A stretch of DNA of 64,000 nucleotides from Kitasatospora sp. NBC_01266. Its GTDB lineage: Bacteria > Actinomycetota > Actinomycetes > Streptomycetales > Streptomycetaceae. Where the stretch lies: contig NZ_CP108458.1 in NCBI RefSeq assembly GCF_036242395.1, positions 620,001 through 684,000 of the forward strand. The letters run 5' to 3'. Positions 36,326 to 44,066 of this stretch are shown here, in pieces (position 1 is the first letter of the stretch; each line of letters begins with the position of its first letter). The notes beneath the pieces are model-generated. The model made no database searches. It saw only the letters and a list, made by a program, of their open reading frames with translations, and was not told the origin of the DNA. A program made the position numbers and the translations under genes.

Positions 36326-36359
36326 ACATATTACACGACACATGTGTCGTGTAATATGT
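36326..36359. promoter_or_regulatory. 34-bp perfect palindrome, probable MarR operator over the promoter
   Basis: The palindrome is centred between 36342 and 36343 (core CGACACATGTGTCG, outer arms ACATATTACA and its complement). It covers the -10 box TAATAT of the hydrolase-marR operon and the presumed -35 region. No mismatch occurs in 17 base pairs. Confidence 0.8.
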
Positions 36360-36476
36360 TAGCTGCGTCACACATCGACATGGACACCGCCCCGCCCGTG
36401 CGACCGATCCTCGTCGTCCCCGCCCCGGCCCCGCCCCGGCCCCCGCCCCGCCCCGGCCCGGGCACTCGAATCCGTC

Positions 36477-37727
36477 TCAGTGCCCGGCGGCCTGCGGCGC
36501 CAGCACCGCGCCGAGCAGGCGGTCCGACACGGCCGACGGGCCGCCGTTGTTGACCGCCGTGGTGGCGACCGAGAACACCGCGCGCAGCGAGAGGTCACGC
36601 GTCGCGAACATCCCGTTCACGTAGCCGTAGTCGTGCCCCGTCTTCCCCCACAGCGTCTGGCCGTTGGGCAGCGGGATGGACATCAGACCCGCCCCGAAGC
36701 ACGCCGGGCCGGGCTTGCCGCCGACGGCGCAGTTGAAGGTGTCCACGTACGGGACGACCTTGCCGTCGGCCCCCTTGGGCAGCGTGAACATCTCGTTCAG
36801 CTGGGCGGGCGCCAGCAGTTCGCCCTTGAACAGGGCGCTGATGAAGTGGTCCAGGTCGGCCGGGGTGGAGATCATGTTGGACGGGTCGCCGCCCTGCTCG
36901 CTGACGTCCACGGGCCGGCCCTGGCCGTCGAGCAGGTAGCCGTGCAGGTAGGGCTTGGGCATGGTGGGGTCGTCCTCGGGCACCGAGGTCTGGTCCAGGT
37001 GCAGCGGCTCCAGGATCCGGCTGGTCACCTCGTCCTTGTAGGAGTTGCCGGTGATGTGCTCGATCAGCGCGCCGCCGATCCGGAAGCCGAGGGAGTTGTA
37101 CTCCTGCTCGGTGCCGGGCGCGAAGTGCGCGGTGGGCCAGGGGCGGTCGGTCGGGCGCAGGGTGCCCTCGATCTCGTCGTCGAAGGTGAGGTACTGGAGG
37201 TGCTCGGCGATCTGCTGGTCGGGGGTCGGCACCGGCGCGCCCTCGAAGACGTCCGGCAGGCCACTGGTCATGTTGAGCAGCTCGCGGACGGTGATCGGGG
37301 CGAAGCTGTCCGGGAGCAGACCGGGCAGGTAGGACTGCACGCTCTGGTCCAGGTCGATCCGGCCCTCCGCCGCCAACTGCAGGATCACCACGCTCTCGAA
37401 GGTCTTCGAGATGCTGCCGATGTGGAAGTGGGCGTTGTCCGCGACCTTGCGCCCGGTCACCGTGTCGCCGGAGGAGCCGCGCCACAGCTGCCCCGGCTCG
37501 GCGACCCGGGCGATCGCGCCCACCGCCTGGTCACCGGGGCGGATGTCGATGGCCGCCTGGAGCGCGGCCGGGTCCAGCGCGGGGAAGCCGGAGGCGGACG
37601 CCGACGCGCCACCACCCGATGCCGCGGGCGCGTCGGCGAAGGCCGTCGCCCCGCCCGCGGCGGTGGTGGCGACCAGGGCGGAGCAGGCCAGGCTCAGGGT
37701 GGCGATGCGGCGGACGAGGGTGTTCAT
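36477..37727 (-). CDS. Secreted serine hydrolase, beta-lactamase/D-Ala-D-Ala carboxypeptidase (class C) family
   Basis: This 416-residue secreted enzyme has a signal peptide at residues 1-31 (LACSALVATTAAGGATAFA). The SxxK catalytic motif is SISK in FHIGSISKTFE and the third motif KTG is in LWGKTGHDYGY. The second motif, normally Y-x-N, reads YNS in EYNSLGFRIGG. Such proteins act on D-amino-acid peptides or esters, and most are not true beta-lactamases. The ATG at 37727 is chosen because it starts the signal peptide, although the frame is open to 37886. A C-rich low-complexity stretch (36410-36470) follows its stop. Confidence 0.88.
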   Translation of the reverse strand: MNTLVRRIATLSLACSALVATTAAGGATAFADAPAASGGGASASASGFPALDPAALQAAIDIRPGDQAVGAIARVAEPGQLWRGSSGDTVTGRKVADNAHFHIGSISKTFESVVILQLAAEGRIDLDQSVQSYLPGLLPDSFAPITVRELLNMTSGLPDVFEGAPVPTPDQQIAEHLQYLTFDDEIEGTLRPTDRPWPTAHFAPGTEQEYNSLGFRIGGALIEHITGNSYKDEVTSRILEPLHLDQTSVPEDDPTMPKPYLHGYLLDGQGRPVDVSEQGGDPSNMISTPADLDHFISALFKGELLAPAQLNEMFTLPKGADGKVVPYVDTFNCAVGGKPGPACFGAGLMSIPLPNGQTLWGKTGHDYGYVNGMFATRDLSLRAVFSVATTAVNNGGPSAVSDRLLGAVLAPQAAGH

Positions 37728-37843
37728 CGAGGACTCCGACTGAGTGTGCGTCAACTGGCGGACCGTGCGTGAACATCCTGTCGAGTCGGCGCCCCTGCCC
37801 GGTATCGGGAACAACCCTGGACCGCCCCTGAGGGGCTCCCCTG

Positions 37844-37993
37844 ATGCCGGCCATCCCGCCGGACGAGACCCAGCCACTGGTCGCACCCATCACGCAGTTG
37901 GACGCGTCCCCCGGCACCGGCGGCTTGATCATGGTCACCTCCACCACGCTCACGGTCGGGCCCATGGACAGCGACGCCGTGCCGCACGGCTGA
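37844..37993 (+). CDS. Small 49-residue protein, unrecognised
   Basis: This open frame of 49 codons has G or C at 47 of 49 third positions and much lower GC at second positions, the pattern of genuine genes in this genome. An AGGGG sequence lies about 9 bases before the ATG. The product starts MPAIPPDETQPLVAPITQLD and continues with a Thr/Ser-rich hydrophobic part (LIMVTSTTLTVGP) and a short acidic tail. It has no cysteine. It could be a small signalling or precursor peptide. No modification enzyme lies next to it. It is divergent from the secreted serine hydrolase and ends 62 bases before the 3' end of the large membrane protein gene. Confidence 0.45.
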   Translation: MPAIPPDETQPLVAPITQLDASPGTGGLIMVTSTTLTVGPMDSDAVPHG

Positions 37994-38054
37994 GGCGCGA
38001 TGTGTTCGGCTCCACGGCATCTTGATCGGGCCTCTGGTCAACAGCGGCGTGATC

Positions 38055-40745
38055 CTACGGAACGGGCAGCAACGCCACGGCCTTGTCGAATTCCGTCGGA
38101 GTTATCTCCCGGTCGAGGAGAAGGCGGAGACCCTGCCAGGTTGCCGCATAGCACGCGCATGCCGTCCGGATGTCGCCCCACGGCAGCGATCCGGGCGCGT
38201 GGGTTGCTGTCGCCCGCACCTTGACGAGCCAGTCATGGCTGCACTCGATCGGCGAACACCCGTTGTTCGAAACCAGGCTGCTACCCAGCTGGTCGAGAAG
38301 ATCGCCAACAGTTGACTGCGGCGCCTTCCGCTGTGCGGTTTTGCCTGCGGACCATTCCGCGTCGGCATCCAGGAGGTCGTCGAGTTCTGGCACCCCTTCG
38401 TAAGCCCCGCTCTCGGCCAGCAGGGTGGGGCCTGCGACCTCTCGGACCCGCTGCAGCAGTTTCGCCCGGCAGGGCAGATCGTGCGCACGGTTGTCCGTGA
38501 CCTGCAGAACACGGCGCCAGATCTCGTATTCACTCTCGAACCAGCTGACCTGGGCACGAATTCCGGCGGCGCTCTGCCTACGCCGGCGGCGCCACGTTTC
38601 CTCCATCACCTCGGCGACCCGCATCAGCAGTTGGCGATCATAGGCCGCCACCTCGGCCTGCAGCGGCTGGTCGTCGCGGTCTTGGTGATCGGGGGTGGCA
38701 TGCGGGTACGTCTCCCGCTCGAAGCGCGCGAACCGACTCTCCCTGCGCAGCACAGCCAGATCGGGATCCTCGCTGAGCAGCCACGACCGCTTGAGCGTCA
38801 GAAAGCCGCCCTCAGCGCTTCGTACCGCTTCTTCCAGCTCACGGGTGGCCAGCTCGGCCAGCTCGTCGCGCCGCTTCTCATGCGTTCGAGACCTGTGACC
38901 GTGCATCGCAAACGCATACACGCAGGCGGCGTTGTAGTGGTCCTGCCACTCGTGGCTTCCTCGCCAACGCCTTCGTGCCCTCTCCACGCGCGGCACCAGC
39001 TCCTCCGCAGTCGCAGGCCACCGCACCGATGCGACACGCTTGTACACGCGGCGAGGCCAGCGCAGCCGCTTCCGCTCCGCCATCGCCGGCTCGGCTGTCC
39101 CGAGCCCGTACGCCCAGGCCAGCCGCAAGGGCGCCCAGACGTCGCGGTTGATCCGGAGCGCGGACCGGGTGAGGACCTCGCCGGAGACCATGCCGGGGAT
39201 GAATCGCGCGATGGGGTAGTCCTGGGCGAGTCTGCACATCTCCTGTGCGCAGGCACGCTGGAATACCAACCGGACCTCGCGGTACGTACCGCAGACGAGC
39301 GTCTCCCTGAGCAACTGCTGGCGCTCTCTTTCCTGACCCTCCGCGTCCGTGACCGCACCCGCTGACGGGAACGGCTGGCTGGGCCAGTAGCGGGCCACCA
39401 AGGCGGGCGTCAGGGATTTCCGGATCTCCCGGCGGTGCTCGGCCGAACCGTCTTGGCCACTGCGGCGGCACCACTGGTGAGCGGTGATCTCGGACATGCC
39501 GAGGACGACGGCATACCGGTATCGAGCCTGGAGCACGCCGCGCTGCCACCACGGGCACCAGAGGCAGTTGAACCGACGCCAGGGCCAGCGGTACACCCAC
39601 AATCGGTCGTTCGTCCGCCGTTTCCGGTCGCCCCTCTGCCATGGCCGCTCGTACCTGGGTCTGCTGCTGTGCGTTCCAAGGGTGAGCGCCCCGTAGTAGG
39701 TCTCGAGGGCGTCAAGGTACAGCCCGAGCTTCTCCTGCGTTCCGCCTATCTGGGTCCGCAGATACAGGTTCGTCGGGTCGTACTGCAATGCGAGGAAGTA
39801 GAGACGGAGCGCCTCATCGAATCGGCGGTTGCGACCGTTTTCTCGCGCCTGTTGATAGGCGGCGAACAGGTCGGCCGGCAGGTCCCGTCCTCGCCAATGT
39901 CGCCACGGCGGCGTCTTGCCGGCCCGGGTCACCGGCAGGAGCGCCGCCGCGACCCAGTACCCGGCCCTACGGACCGCCTCCTCCCAGCTGCGCGCCCAGA
40001 CCGTCTCCATCCGACTGCCACGAATCGCATAGGAGGTGACGGTCACCGTCACTCCGAAGCGCGGTTCCGGGTCCTGCTCGCGCAGCACACCGCTGACCCG
40101 GTAGGCGATCTTGGGCCGCAATCGGCTGGTCAGGCGCAGCAGGCTCGTCCCGAGCTTCGCGGGTTCGAGGTCGACGTCCCCGAGCAGGTCCAGGAAGTTC
40201 TCCGCGGGCGGCTCGGCGGGCAGCGTGGACGGAGGGTAGAGATCGGTCTCGGACAGCTGCTTGCGGAACTGGGCGGAGAGATCCGCCACCGAGGGCTGCT
40301 GCCGTGCTTCGGGAGCAGCCGTGACAAGGTCTTTTACCTCGACCGGACCTGGCCGGTAGGCGTTGCGAACGAGCAGCGCTCGCCGCAGAGCCCATAAGAC
40401 GGCGATCAGCAGGGCAAGACAGGCCAGCCGCAGGCTCAGCGGAGCAGCGTTCGTCAGCACTCGGGCGAGGCCGTTGAAGATCTGGGGCACCCAGCCTCGT
40501 CCCCATGATCCGTGCGCTCTGTCCCATGCCGAATGCCTGCTCCCGGCCCAGCGCAGCGTCGCGAGCAGAGCGAGGCAGGTCAGGGCGGTCCAGGTGCGCC
40601 AGAAGTTCACCCGTGGCATCGGGAGCGACGATCGGGCGGTCCTGGAGAGCTTTCCGTGGTGCGAGAACATGCCGACCTCGGTTACCTCTGGCCCGTACTT
40701 CCAGTCTTCCTCGCGCTGCGGGAAGAGCAACTCGATCGTGATCAT
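38055..40745 (-). CDS. Large membrane-anchored TPR-like protein of unknown function
   Basis: This 896-residue protein has two membrane segments near residues 50-68 (WTALTCLALLATLRW) and 102-125 (LRLACLALLIAVLWALRRAL). A long cytoplasmic, helix-rich, Arg/Trp-rich region follows. A TPR-like pair (RRFDEALRLYFLALQYDPTN, GLYLDALETYYGAL) lies near residues 300-350, and a second helical repeat near 640 contains DHYNAACVYAFAMHG. Several Cys/Trp clusters occur (RFNCLWCPWWQRG). By eye the coding sequence is less GC-rich than its neighbours. I do not recognise the family or any catalytic motif. It may be a scaffold of an uncharacterised membrane complex. Confidence 0.7.
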   Translation of the reverse strand: MITIELLFPQREEDWKYGPEVTEVGMFSHHGKLSRTARSSLPMPRVNFWRTWTALTCLALLATLRWAGSRHSAWDRAHGSWGRGWVPQIFNGLARVLTNAAPLSLRLACLALLIAVLWALRRALLVRNAYRPGPVEVKDLVTAAPEARQQPSVADLSAQFRKQLSETDLYPPSTLPAEPPAENFLDLLGDVDLEPAKLGTSLLRLTSRLRPKIAYRVSGVLREQDPEPRFGVTVTVTSYAIRGSRMETVWARSWEEAVRRAGYWVAAALLPVTRAGKTPPWRHWRGRDLPADLFAAYQQARENGRNRRFDEALRLYFLALQYDPTNLYLRTQIGGTQEKLGLYLDALETYYGALTLGTHSSRPRYERPWQRGDRKRRTNDRLWVYRWPWRRFNCLWCPWWQRGVLQARYRYAVVLGMSEITAHQWCRRSGQDGSAEHRREIRKSLTPALVARYWPSQPFPSAGAVTDAEGQERERQQLLRETLVCGTYREVRLVFQRACAQEMCRLAQDYPIARFIPGMVSGEVLTRSALRINRDVWAPLRLAWAYGLGTAEPAMAERKRLRWPRRVYKRVASVRWPATAEELVPRVERARRRWRGSHEWQDHYNAACVYAFAMHGHRSRTHEKRRDELAELATRELEEAVRSAEGGFLTLKRSWLLSEDPDLAVLRRESRFARFERETYPHATPDHQDRDDQPLQAEVAAYDRQLLMRVAEVMEETWRRRRRQSAAGIRAQVSWFESEYEIWRRVLQVTDNRAHDLPCRAKLLQRVREVAGPTLLAESGAYEGVPELDDLLDADAEWSAGKTAQRKAPQSTVGDLLDQLGSSLVSNNGCSPIECSHDWLVKVRATATHAPGSLPWGDIRTACACYAATWQGLRLLLDREITPTEFDKAVALLPVP

Positions 40746-40917
40746 CCCGACCTGACGGGGGAGCCGGCGGCCTCCATGTCATGAGCGGTGCGCCGGCTCT
40801 GGCGGTGGCCCACCGGTCGGCGCCCGGCCGGCCGGCTCGGGAGAAACCGCAGCTCACCGGCTCGACGGCGGCAACCCGGCACGCGGCCGCCGATCGGATA
40901 GTGCACGGCGGCCGAGG

Positions 40918-41269
40918 CTGCTGCACCCCCACCTCCCGGCCGGCGCCCGGCTCCTCTCCACCGCGCCCTACGGTGCGGCCCCGGGGGTCGTCGGGGCGAT
41001 CCAGCACTGGGAGTCGACCACGCGGGTCGGTGATCTGACCCTCACTCAGCTCGACGGCCCCACCCTGGCCGCTGTCGAGCGCGACCGGGACGACCCCCCA
41101 CCGGAGCTCGCCGCCGCTCCTCGTCCGCGGGGGCCCCGCGACCCAGTTCGCCGACTCGGGTGAGATCGCCTGGACGGAGACGGGCGAAGCGATGCTGCTG
41201 GTCTGGTCCACGCCCGACCCCCAACCCACCACCGCCGCGGTGATCGCCATCGCGGACAGCAGCCCGTGA
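40918..41269 (+). pseudogene. Frameshifted gene remnant of unknown function
   Basis: Two reading frames join near 41117. The first gives LLHPHLPAGARLLSTAPYGA and continues to TRVGDLTLTQLDGPTLAAVE. The second gives GGPATQFADSGEIAWTETGE and continues to a stop at 41267-41269. An extra base separates them, and there is no convincing start. The composition is that of a coding sequence, and a strong terminator follows. The family was not recognised. Confidence 0.5.
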
Positions 41270-41294
41270 CGACGCGCTTCTCCGGGCGGTGTGC

Positions 41295-41328
41295 AGCGGG
41301 GAGGACCGGGTGTCCGGTCCTCCCCGCT
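41295..41328 (+). terminator. Strong hairpin terminator
   Basis: A perfect 15-bp stem (41295-41309 with 41314-41328) with a 4-nt GTGT loop follows the decayed gene at 40918-41269. Confidence 0.75.
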
Positions 41329-41412
41329 GGTGTGACGGGTCAGCCCTGGGCGGGGGTACCGACGTAGCTGTCCAGGTCGGTCGTCCCCCAAGTACCCGCA
41401 GGCGGCGGGGAA

Positions 41413-41454
41413 CCCTGTTGTGGCGGGCGATTAAAACCGCCAGCCACAACAGGG
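41413..41454. repeat. Inverted repeat beside the LuxR remnant
   Basis: CCCTGTTGTGGC (41413-41424) is repeated inverted at 41443-41454 around an AT-rich loop (ATTAAAA). It marks the left edge of the LuxR fragment and may be an old terminator or a rearrangement end. Confidence 0.5.
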
Positions 41455-41464
41455 AGCCGCAGGC

Positions 41465-41653
41465 CTCAGTGCCTCCGGACAGGAGCTGCTCAAGTTGCTC
41501 GCCGCCGGTCTGACCGACGAGGTCGCGGGCCGCCGGCTCGGCATCTCGGCCCGCAGCGTGCGCCGGCAGATGGCGGGACTCATGGAACGCCTCGGCGCAT
41601 CGAGCCGATTCGAAGCGGGCCTCAGGGCGGCGCAACGCGGTTGGCTCAACTGA
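41465..41653 (+). pseudogene. C-terminal fragment of a LuxR-type regulator
   Basis: In frame with the stop at 41651-41653 the sequence reads ELLKLLAAGLTDEVAGRRLG and then ISARSVRRQMAGLMERLGAS, a complete LuxR/NarL helix-turn-helix, ending in RAAQRGWLN. Everything upstream of the DNA-binding domain is missing. The stop overlaps the end of the converging SURF1 gene. It could be translated only if a start existed, and none is evident. Confidence 0.7.
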
Positions 41654-42593
41654 TCCGTGCGGGAGCCGCGATCGCCGAAGCCGACACCCGGTCGGCAGCC
41701 GGGTCGGGGTCCGGGGCGGGGTCGGGGTCGTCCGTCCGGTCGTCCGGGGTCGGGCCGGCCGCGGCGGCGGCTTCGTCGGCGGCCTGCTTCTCGCGGGCGT
41801 CGCGGAGGTCGCGGGCGTCGCGGAGGTCGCGGCGGAGCAGGACCACCCAGCCGGTCGGGATCAGCGCGGCGAACAGCCACCACTGGATCGCGTAGGGCAG
41901 GTGGACGCCCTGGCCGACCACCGCGTCGTCGCTGGTGGTGGCGGCGCTGTTGGGAGCCGGCACGTGCTCGGCCTCGTCGACGGCCGGCGGGGTGGGACTG
42001 GTGGAGACCAGTTCCAGGTAGCCCGCGACCACCGGCCGCCGCAGGCGGGCGGCCTGGGCGCCGCTGTCGATCCGCATGAACATCCGGTCCGGCATGCCGC
42101 TGTGCTCGGTGATGCCGGTGCTCTTGAAGGTCTCGTCGGGCCGCAGCCGGCCGGTCACCGTCAGCTCGCCGGAGGGGGCCGGCGGCACCGCCGGGTAGGC
42201 GGTGGCGTCCCCTCCCGAGGCGACCCAGCCGCGGTTGACCAGCACCAGGTCGCCCGCTTCGGTGACCAGTGGGGTGATCACGTAGTAGCCGACCGTCTCG
42301 CCGTCGGCCGCGGTGCGCTGGCGGATCACGAACTCGTCCGACGGGTCGTAGTGCCCGGTCGCGGTGACCGGGCGGTACGTCTGCGCGGTGGGCACGGTCC
42401 CGCCGGGGTGCGAGATGACGTCCATCGCGACCGGCGGCGCCTTCATCGCGACGGCGGTCACGGCGTTCTGCCGGTTGGTCTGCTCGTAGCGGTGGTACTG
42501 CCATCGTCCGAGCAGGATCATCGCCGGGATGATCGCGAAGAAGACGAGGGTCAGGACCAGCCAACGCCGGGTCAGGAGGGTGCGGAACAACAC
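41646..42593 (-). CDS. SURF1 family membrane protein
   Basis: This 315-residue protein has the SURF1 layout: a first membrane segment (WLVLTLVFFAIIPAMILLG) followed by the conserved GRWQYHRYEQ. The extracytoplasmic domain contains PVTATGHYDPSDEFVIRQR and GYYVITPLVTEAGDLVLVNRGWVASG. The second membrane segment lies in YAIQWWLFAALIPTGWVVLL. The family assists cytochrome c oxidase assembly. An Asp/Arg/Ala repeat (RDLRDARDLRDARE) and a Pro/Asp-rich tail extend its C-terminus. The GTG start at 42593 lies 4 bases after the end of the small membrane-protein gene, indicating an operon. Confidence 0.92.
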   Translation of the reverse strand: MLFRTLLTRRWLVLTLVFFAIIPAMILLGRWQYHRYEQTNRQNAVTAVAMKAPPVAMDVISHPGGTVPTAQTYRPVTATGHYDPSDEFVIRQRTAADGETVGYYVITPLVTEAGDLVLVNRGWVASGGDATAYPAVPPAPSGELTVTGRLRPDETFKSTGITEHSGMPDRMFMRIDSGAQAARLRRPVVAGYLELVSTSPTPPAVDEAEHVPAPNSAATTSDDAVVGQGVHLPYAIQWWLFAALIPTGWVVLLRRDLRDARDLRDAREKQAADEAAAAAGPTPDDRTDDPDPAPDPDPAADRVSASAIAAPARIS

Positions 42594-42597
42594 CCGA

Positions 42598-42735
42598 TCA
42601 CGCTATCGCCCGCTGACTCTCCCTCATGGACCGCCCCCTGCCCGGCGTACCGGAACGGCGGGACCGGCCCACCACCAGCAGCAGCCTCAGGAGGTTCAGG
42701 CCCGCGGCGATGCCGAGGACGGCTGCCGGCCTCAC
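42598..42735 (-). CDS. Small 45-residue membrane protein
   Basis: This short gene lies between the AraC regulator and SURF1 genes. Its GTG overlaps the regulator stop in a GTGA arrangement and its stop is 4 bases before the SURF1 GTG. The product has one hydrophobic segment (AAVLGIAAGLNLLRLLLVVG) followed by a basic tail. Its position and coupling support a genuine gene. A role with SURF1 in the membrane is only inferred. Confidence 0.55.
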   Translation of the reverse strand: MRPAAVLGIAAGLNLLRLLLVVGRSRRSGTPGRGRSMRESQRAIA

Positions 42736-43754
42736 GCCTGCTCGCCCGCGCGCTGCGACCGCGCCCGATGCCGGTGCTCGCTGGGCGGGAGGCCGTACGC
42801 GGCCCGGAAGGCGCGGCTGAAGTCGGAGGCGCGGGGGATCCCCCAGCGGGCGGCGACGGCGTGGATCGGCACGGCGTACAGCGCGGGGTTCTCCAGGTCG
42901 TGGCGCGCCTGCTCCAGCCGCTGGCCGCGGATCCAGGCGGCGACCGTCTCACCTCGCGACTGCCGGCTGAAGACGCGGTGCAGATAGCTGACCGAGATGT
43001 GGTGCGCGGCGGCGATCGCGGACAGCGACAGCTCGGGATCGTGCAGGTTCCGCCGGATGAACGCCCGGACGTTCTCCACCATGGCCCGCTGCCGGGCGTC
43101 CTCCGGCAGCGCGGCCTCGGCGTCCAGCTCCCGGGCCAGGCAGGCGGCCAGCAGGTCGACCACGACCGATCCCAGGCGGGGGGCCTCGGCCGGGCCCACG
43201 GCGGCGGCCTGCCGGTCCAGTCCGACGAGGAACTGCGAGAGCAGTGCAGCCGTACCCTCCCGCCCCGAGAACCCCCGGCCCAGCAGGTCGCGCAGCTGCT
43301 TCGGCGGCAGCGGCAGCAGTGCCGCGGGGAAGTCGATGCCCACTGCCTCGACCCGCAGTTCCCCTCCATCGGCGGCACGGGCGCCGAAGGCCCGCAGGTC
43401 GAACGGGTGCGAGCTGTGGACCAGGTGCAGGTCACCCGGCCCGAACGTCGCGGTCCGGTCGGCGCCGCGGGTCAGCGCCAGGCCGCCGTCGAGCAGCAGC
43501 GTCAGGTGGTACACCTCCGGATCCGAGCGCCGCACCATGCCCGCGGTCCGCCGGAACCGCGCCGGCGGGAACGACGTCCGCAGCAGGGTCACCGGCCCCA
43601 GTTCCAGTCGCCGCATCTCGGCCTGGAAGTCGTCGGTATGGGCACTGGTCACCTCGCTGGCCCGGGTCTGCCCGATCAGCTCCCGCCAATGGTCGAAACG
43701 CTCCTTCCCGGACACGCCCTCCCTGCGGAACACGCTCCCCGCCCTCGCGGCCAC
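42732..43754 (-). CDS. AraC family transcriptional regulator
   Basis: This 340-residue regulator has an N-terminal AraC-binding-like sensory domain (GDLHLVHSSHPFDLRAFG) and a C-terminal double helix-turn-helix (LSLSAIAAAHHISVSYLHRV ... WGIPRASDFSRAFRAAYGL). I chose the GTG at 43754, preceded by a purine-rich GGGGGAGCGGAG site. The frame is open to 43856 but the added residues are low-complexity. It is followed at once by the 45-residue membrane protein and SURF1 genes, an unusual operon for a regulator of this type. Confidence 0.88.
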   Translation of the reverse strand: MAARAGSVFRREGVSGKERFDHWRELIGQTRASEVTSAHTDDFQAEMRRLELGPVTLLRTSFPPARFRRTAGMVRRSDPEVYHLTLLLDGGLALTRGADRTATFGPGDLHLVHSSHPFDLRAFGARAADGGELRVEAVGIDFPAALLPLPPKQLRDLLGRGFSGREGTAALLSQFLVGLDRQAAAVGPAEAPRLGSVVVDLLAACLARELDAEAALPEDARQRAMVENVRAFIRRNLHDPELSLSAIAAAHHISVSYLHRVFSRQSRGETVAAWIRGQRLEQARHDLENPALYAVPIHAVAARWGIPRASDFSRAFRAAYGLPPSEHRHRARSQRAGEQA

Positions 43755-44020
43755 GCTCCGCTCCCCCTTCGGGTTCCTCCCCTTGCCGGTCGGCAAGGCC
43801 TTCGCACCCGACGTCGTCGGCTCCTGGGACAACCCACCCGAGCAGCAGGATGCCATGGGCCGGCCGGGAGCCAGGCGCGGCCGACGGACAGGCCCCAGGA
43901 CCCTGGTCCTGGTCCCGGCTCAGCCGCAGGTCCCGGCCCGCGGCCGGCGGGCGGTGGAAGAATGGTCCGCGCACGCCTGCCGCGGCACGCCGGGGACCGC
44001 CCGGGGCGCTGGCCGCCGCA

Positions 44021-44050
44021 GACATCCGCAGACATCCGCAGACATCCACA
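44021..44050. repeat. Three 10-bp direct repeats in the leader of the sensor kinase gene
   Basis: GACATCCGCA, GACATCCGCA and GACATCCACA follow each other 17-46 bases before the kinase ATG. They may be regulator half-sites on one helical face or a simple duplication. Confidence 0.65.
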
Positions 44051-44066
44051 GAGGAGAACCACCAGC

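Noticed and set aside
36400..36476. C/G-rich stretch as a regulatory element
   Set aside because: It is simple CCCCGCCC-type low complexity downstream of the serine hydrolase stop, with no consistent hairpin or motif.
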